Positions 6,188-9,336 of a stretch of DNA of 9,336 nt are shown here, one piece after another. Location of the stretch: NCBI GenBank assembly GCA_030592205.1, contig JAUVKA010000129.1, forward strand, positions 1 to 9,336. The letters are read 5' to 3'. Below the pieces are notes generated by a model. That model was not told where the DNA came from and did not search any database. It saw only the letters and a program-made list of their open reading frames with translations. This stretch comes from Bacteroidota bacterium (GTDB lineage: Bacteria > Bacteroidota > Bacteroidia > Bacteroidales > UBA12481). The position numbers and the translations under genes are program-made. The number at the start of each line of letters is the position of its first letter. Position 1 is the first letter of the stretch.

Positions 6188-7948
6188 ATGGAATTAAACC
6201 TGATCGATGCATCGATAGTTATTTTTTACCTGCTAGGGGTAGCCGTCCTGGGTTTTTTCATTCAGAAGAAAGCCTCAGCAAAGCTTGATAATTATTACCT
6301 GGCCGGACGGAATGTCCCCTGGTGGATGCTGGGAATTGCAGGATGTTCAAGTTATATCGATATCGGCGGAACAATGGCCATGGTCGGAGCACTTTTTTAT
6401 CTGGGATTGAAATCCGTATGGATGACCCATATCTTCTGGGGATGGTTCATGATTGCCGGTTATATGGCTTTCCAGGCCAAATGGATACGGCGGTCGGGGG
6501 TAATGACCTTTGCCGAATGGAACGAAACCCGCTTTGGAAAAAACAGGGATGCAGAAATGGCCCGACTGGTTTCAGCTATTTTTCTTTTGGTCCTGATGAT
6601 TTTCAACCTCATATACATTGCCGTTGGGATAGGCAAGTTCGCTGAGACCTTCTTCCCCATCGAGCGCTGGCAGGCAACACTGATAGTATTTGGAGTAGTT
6701 GGACTTTATGTAACCCTGGCGGGTTTTTACGGGGTAATAATTACTGATATGATCCAGACAGTCTTGATCGCTGCCGGAGCCGTCTTGCTCACCGTGATCA
6801 TTTTCAGTAATGGGATTGGAACCGGACTTGCCGAAACTCATCCGGAAGGATGGAGTCAGCTTGCACCCAGCTGGAATCTATGGGATGGATTTCTCAATAC
6901 AACACCAGCCAGCTACCAGCATTTTGAGCTGTTCGGCCCTTTGCTCTTCATCGGTTTTGGATGGATGATCTTCAGGGTTCTGGCCGGCCCCAATGTATGG
7001 GATTTTCAATTCTTCCTCAGCGCCCGCAGTCCCCGCGATGCTGCCATGGCCGGGGGTATGTGGACAGTGGGATACACTTTGCGTTGGTTTTTAGGTGTCG
7101 CTTTTCTGGTATTGGGGGTCTACTATCTTGGTTCAACTACTGGTTTTGATGCCGAAAAGATCATGCCGATGGTTCTGACAAACCTCCCGGTTGGTATCAG
7201 CGGCTTATTTATGGCTGTATTACTTGCTGCCCTCATGTCAACTCTTGATGCAATGATCAATGTAACCAGCAACGTGGTAGTTAATGATTTTATCAAAAGA
7301 TATTTTTTCAAGAAATTAGGTGAAAAACGTATTATCAGGATAGGGCAGCTGGCCTCTGTTTTCGCCCTCTTGCTTGGCTTCATTTTCAGTCTGGCATTCA
7401 AGGACATAATCTCCGCCTGGGAGACCATGCTTTTCATAGTTGTTACCATGATCCTGGTACCGGCTACACTACGTTGGCACTGGTGGAGATACAGTGGTAA
7501 AGCTTTTGTGTACAGCATGATAGGAACAGCAGCATTTATAGCTATTCAGAAGGTTTTCCTCACAGGTATATCCTCCACAAATTCCCTGGGTGTAAATGTT
7601 CTTGCCAGTTTGATAATCTCCATTTCCATGGGTTTCATCTTCAAACCAACTGACCGGGAAGTTCTGGTGGCTTTTTATTCCCGGATTAAGCCCTTCGGAT
7701 TTTGGAAACCAATAAGGAATTATGCGGTGGAGAAGGGCTTGATTGAAGCAAAAAATCGGGAGCCTTTCTGGGATGCCCTCAACGGACTTATTGTCCCGGT
7801 ATTCCAATTCTCTCTCTCCCTGATACCATTTTACCTCTTTTTAAGGAACTGGAATAAGTTTTGGCTATGGTTGGGAATAGCATCTGTCGTTGCCTTTGTG
7901 TTATATTTTACCTGGTACAGGAAGCTACCGAAAAGTGACGAGTCATGA
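6188..7948 (+). CDS. Sodium:solute symporter (SSS/SLC5 family)
   Basis: This 586-residue protein is an inner-membrane sodium-coupled transporter of the SSS family. It has about 13-15 hydrophobic segments. Family signs are NYYLAGRNVPWWMLGIAG (35-52), followed by CSSYIDIGGTM in TM2, GFYGVIITDMIQTVLI (179-194, the typical G-x-x-x-V-x-x-TD-x-Q stretch), and AALMSTLDAMINVTSNVV (347-364). In that last segment S351-T352 align with the two hydroxyl residues that bind sodium at the Na2 site of vSGLT. After about residue 500 comes FYSRIKPFGFWKPIR and then two more hydrophobic helices (about 533-552 and 557-576), a tail seen in a subset of the family. The stop overlaps the kinase start (ATGA at 7945-7948), so the two are probably translated together. 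Sugar, polyol or sugar acid are likely substrates given the neighbours; the sequence alone does not decide. Confidence 0.92.
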   Translation: MELNLIDASIVIFYLLGVAVLGFFIQKKASAKLDNYYLAGRNVPWWMLGIAGCSSYIDIGGTMAMVGALFYLGLKSVWMTHIFWGWFMIAGYMAFQAKWIRRSGVMTFAEWNETRFGKNRDAEMARLVSAIFLLVLMIFNLIYIAVGIGKFAETFFPIERWQATLIVFGVVGLYVTLAGFYGVIITDMIQTVLIAAGAVLLTVIIFSNGIGTGLAETHPEGWSQLAPSWNLWDGFLNTTPASYQHFELFGPLLFIGFGWMIFRVLAGPNVWDFQFFLSARSPRDAAMAGGMWTVGYTLRWFLGVAFLVLGVYYLGSTTGFDAEKIMPMVLTNLPVGISGLFMAVLLAALMSTLDAMINVTSNVVVNDFIKRYFFKKLGEKRIIRIGQLASVFALLLGFIFSLAFKDIISAWETMLFIVVTMILVPATLRWHWWRYSGKAFVYSMIGTAAFIAIQKVFLTGISSTNSLGVNVLASLIISISMGFIFKPTDREVLVAFYSRIKPFGFWKPIRNYAVEKGLIEAKNREPFWDALNGLIVPVFQFSLSLIPFYLFLRNWNKFWLWLGIASVVAFVLYFTWYRKLPKSDES

Positions 7949-8907
7949 AGAATCCGTTCAAAATCATCGTACCTGGGGGTCTGAATACTGATATTATTGG
8001 TATGGGTGTGGATCGGATTACCGGATCGGGGGAGCTTACTCTGGGAGGATCTTTGAAGATAGGGCCGGGTGGAAAAGCCAGGAATATGGCTCAGATGGCC
8101 GGTACTCTTCTTGGTGAAGAAGCAGTAGCAATGATGGGCAAGACGGTGAGGGATCCATTTGGCCTGTGGAAGGTGCCAATGGACTCTCTTGAGAGTTCCG
8201 GGGTTAATATTGATTATATCGATATAAAAGAATTTGATCAGTCTGATCCCATATACCCTGGGATTGCTCTTATACCGGTTGATAAGCAGGGAAATAACCA
8301 GATCTATGTCCTTCCGGGCATAAGTTCTGATTTCTCCCCGGATGATGTTTTTTCCTGTCGACATTTATTTGAGCCTCCCTCAGATCCTCTGGTTTTGCTG
8401 GCCCTGGAAATCCCCATGGAAACTGTTCTGATGGTTCTGGAACTATCTCAGAATAACGGTCTGAAGGTAATATTGGATCCCGGGGGGATAGAAAGCAAGC
8501 AGGCTGATATTCTAAAATTCTTATTAGATAAAGTATTCCTCCTGAAACCTAACGAGCATGAAGCTGAAATCCTGACAGGGATAAGGGTAAAGGATTTTGA
8601 ATCAGCATCCGGAGCAGCTCAGTGCTTATTGGAACTCGGCACTAGCTATGTGCTTATCACCCAGGGAGAGGAAGGCGGGTATCTTTTCGGTGAGAATCTG
8701 GCCATGCATATTCCTATACCTGAAACATCCGGCTCAGGAGAGAAGGATGCTACCGGCTGCGGCGATCAGGTAAGCGCCACCCTGGCTGCTGCTATAATAA
8801 AAGGGTACAACATTGAACAAGCAGCAAGAATAGCTATCAAAGCCGGCACTATGCAGTTTAACAAATCAGGTATCAACCCAATTCCCCCAGAAGAGATCTT
8901 TTTATAA
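7945..8907 (+). CDS. PfkB/ribokinase family sugar kinase
   Basis: This 320-residue protein has the ribokinase-like fold and length (usually 300-330). It should transfer phosphate from ATP to a sugar or related hydroxyl compound in the cytosol. The substrate-side motif GPGGKARNMAQMAGTLLG (40-57) corresponds to the conserved GGxxxNxA region. LKPNEHEAEILTG (200-212) and LITQGEEGGYLF (237-248) are the usual central motifs. DATGCGDQVSATLAAAI (268-284) is PfkB signature 2, with D274 as the expected catalytic base; a cysteine replaces the common alanine in the GAGD anion hole, a tolerated variant. Its ATG lies inside the symporter's last codons, a firm sign of an operon. The pairing suggests that what the symporter imports, or what the mannosidase releases from it, is phosphorylated here. 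Mannose, fructose, ribose and deoxyribonucleoside-type substrates are all possible; none is favoured by residues I can see. Confidence 0.9.
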   Translation: MKNPFKIIVPGGLNTDIIGMGVDRITGSGELTLGGSLKIGPGGKARNMAQMAGTLLGEEAVAMMGKTVRDPFGLWKVPMDSLESSGVNIDYIDIKEFDQSDPIYPGIALIPVDKQGNNQIYVLPGISSDFSPDDVFSCRHLFEPPSDPLVLLALEIPMETVLMVLELSQNNGLKVILDPGGIESKQADILKFLLDKVFLLKPNEHEAEILTGIRVKDFESASGAAQCLLELGTSYVLITQGEEGGYLFGENLAMHIPIPETSGSGEKDATGCGDQVSATLAAAIIKGYNIEQAARIAIKAGTMQFNKSGINPIPPEEIFL

Positions 8908-8940
8908 AACCGGATTATCCTGGCCAAAGAAATGGTCATC

Positions 8941-8959
8941 CCCCGGATCAAGTCCGGGG
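8941..8959. repeat. GC-rich palindrome, REP-like
   Basis: CCCCGGA and TCCGGGG form a perfect 7-bp stem around the loop TCAAG. Together with the preceding GGTCATC it resembles the dispersed GTCATCCCCGGA...TCCGGGG palindromes common in alphaproteobacterial genomes. It could serve as a terminator or as a repeated extragenic palindrome; copy number in the genome would decide. Confidence 0.6.
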
Positions 8960-8963
8960 CAGG

Positions 8964-8979
8964 CTCTGCAGAGGCAGAG
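8964..8979. repeat. Second small palindrome
   Basis: CTCTGC and GCAGAG form a perfect 6-bp stem around AGAG, only 4 bp after the larger palindrome. The pair may act as one composite structure at the end of the two convergent transcripts. No T-run follows on the plus strand. Confidence 0.45.
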
Positions 8980-9015
8980 ACCCTCAGGCACACCACCTTA
9001 GCATCAATAAAGCAC

Positions 9016-9336
9016 TTAATTACCCCTAACCACCATCATCTGTTTTGTTTGAACAAAATCCCCTGCCCTGATGGTATAAAAATAGATTCCTGCATCGAGG
9101 GTATCAGCATTAAGAGAAAAGCTGTGTTTTCCGGCTGGCCTGTGACCTTCACTGAATTCCATCACCTTGCGGCCGGCATTATCTGTTATGATAAAGGACA
9201 CCTCTGATCCAGTAGCTAACTTGTAGGTGATTTCAGTTTTTTCTCTGAAGGGATTGGGGAAATTCTCACCCAGACTGGCAAATGTCGGCTCTGCCCATAC
9301 CCCGGCCGTACTACTCCAGTCGATTTTCACCTGGTA
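9016..9336 (-). CDS. C-terminal end of a type IX secretion system cargo protein
   Basis: The frame is open from the right edge to a TAA at 9018-9016, giving the last 106 residues of a longer protein; the true start lies outside the window, and the in-frame GTG at 9330 is not needed as a start. Reading from the edge, a short linker (YQVKIDWSSTAGVWAEPTFA) is followed by SLGENFPNPFREKTEITYKL, the opening of the Por/T9SS type A sorting domain. VSFIITDNAGRKVMEF, the glycine of PAGKHSFSLNADTLDAGIYFY and the closing QTKQMMVVRGN complete the expected seven-strand pattern. Such proteins cross the outer membrane through the type IX system and are released or anchored at the surface after the domain is cut off. 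The functional domain is not visible, so the activity is unknown. Confidence 0.9.
   Translation of the reverse strand, partial: YQVKIDWSSTAGVWAEPTFASLGENFPNPFREKTEITYKLATGSEVSFIITDNAGRKVMEFSEGHRPAGKHSFSLNADTLDAGIYFYTIRAGDFVQTKQMMVVRGN

Larger units (their letters stand above)
8908..9015. other. Convergent intergenic region with palindromes
   Basis: These 108 bp separate the kinase stop from the stop of the secreted-protein gene on the other strand. They contain the two inverted repeats listed separately and no supported ORF. Being between convergent genes, the region should terminate transcription from both sides, but neither hairpin is followed directly by a clear T-run. Confidence 0.55.

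Noticed and set aside
8766..8996. Minus-strand 76-residue ORF overlapping the kinase end
   Set aside because: Its APDLIRGMT peptide is simply the translated palindrome, and the rest is antisense to the kinase gene.

Overview
The window looks like a chromosomal segment from a member of the Bacteroidota or a close relative. The main evidence is the protein fragment at the right edge, which ends in a type IX secretion (Por) C-terminal sorting domain with the ENFPNPF signature. AT-rich spacers and the absence of strong Shine-Dalgarno sequences at most starts agree with this. Hand-counted GC is about 40-50% across the metabolic genes but close to one third between about 2640 and 3820.

Layout from left to right: (1) 1-2491, minus strand: a URO-D superfamily protein followed by a sugar-porter-type MFS transporter that runs off the left edge, probably one transcription unit. 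(2) 2492-3822: an AT-rich stretch with a short remnant of a saccharopine dehydrogenase-like gene, then a DUF1848 protein whose radical-SAM-like CX3CX2C motif sits near its C-terminus. (3) 3838-6009, minus strand: a cytoplasmic family 38 alpha-mannosidase that appears short at its C-terminus. (4) 6010-6187: a divergent intergenic region holding an array of about nine imperfect 8-bp repeats. (5) 6188-8907, plus strand: a sodium:solute symporter and a PfkB-type kinase joined by an ATGA overlap. (6) 8908-9015: a convergent spacer with two palindromes. (7) 9016-9336, minus strand: the 3' end of a T9SS-secreted protein.

Read together, most of the genes suggest a small carbohydrate-use locus. Two inner-membrane permeases could bring in a sugar or small glycoside, the mannosidase could cleave it in the cytosol, and the PfkB kinase could phosphorylate the product. 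The URO-D protein does not look like HemE, and its role is unknown. No SusC/SusD pair, TonB receptor or transcription regulator is visible. The substrate cannot be read from the sequence.

I did not find a clearly new defence, mobile or RNA system. The best leads are an apparent rearrangement scar where the mannosidase and the DUF1848 gene both seem to lose their 3' ends, a URO-D protein whose usual His/Cys/Cys metal site appears to be His/Asp/Asp, a sugar porter lacking the usual TM7 sugar-binding residues, and the 8-bp repeat array between divergent promoters.
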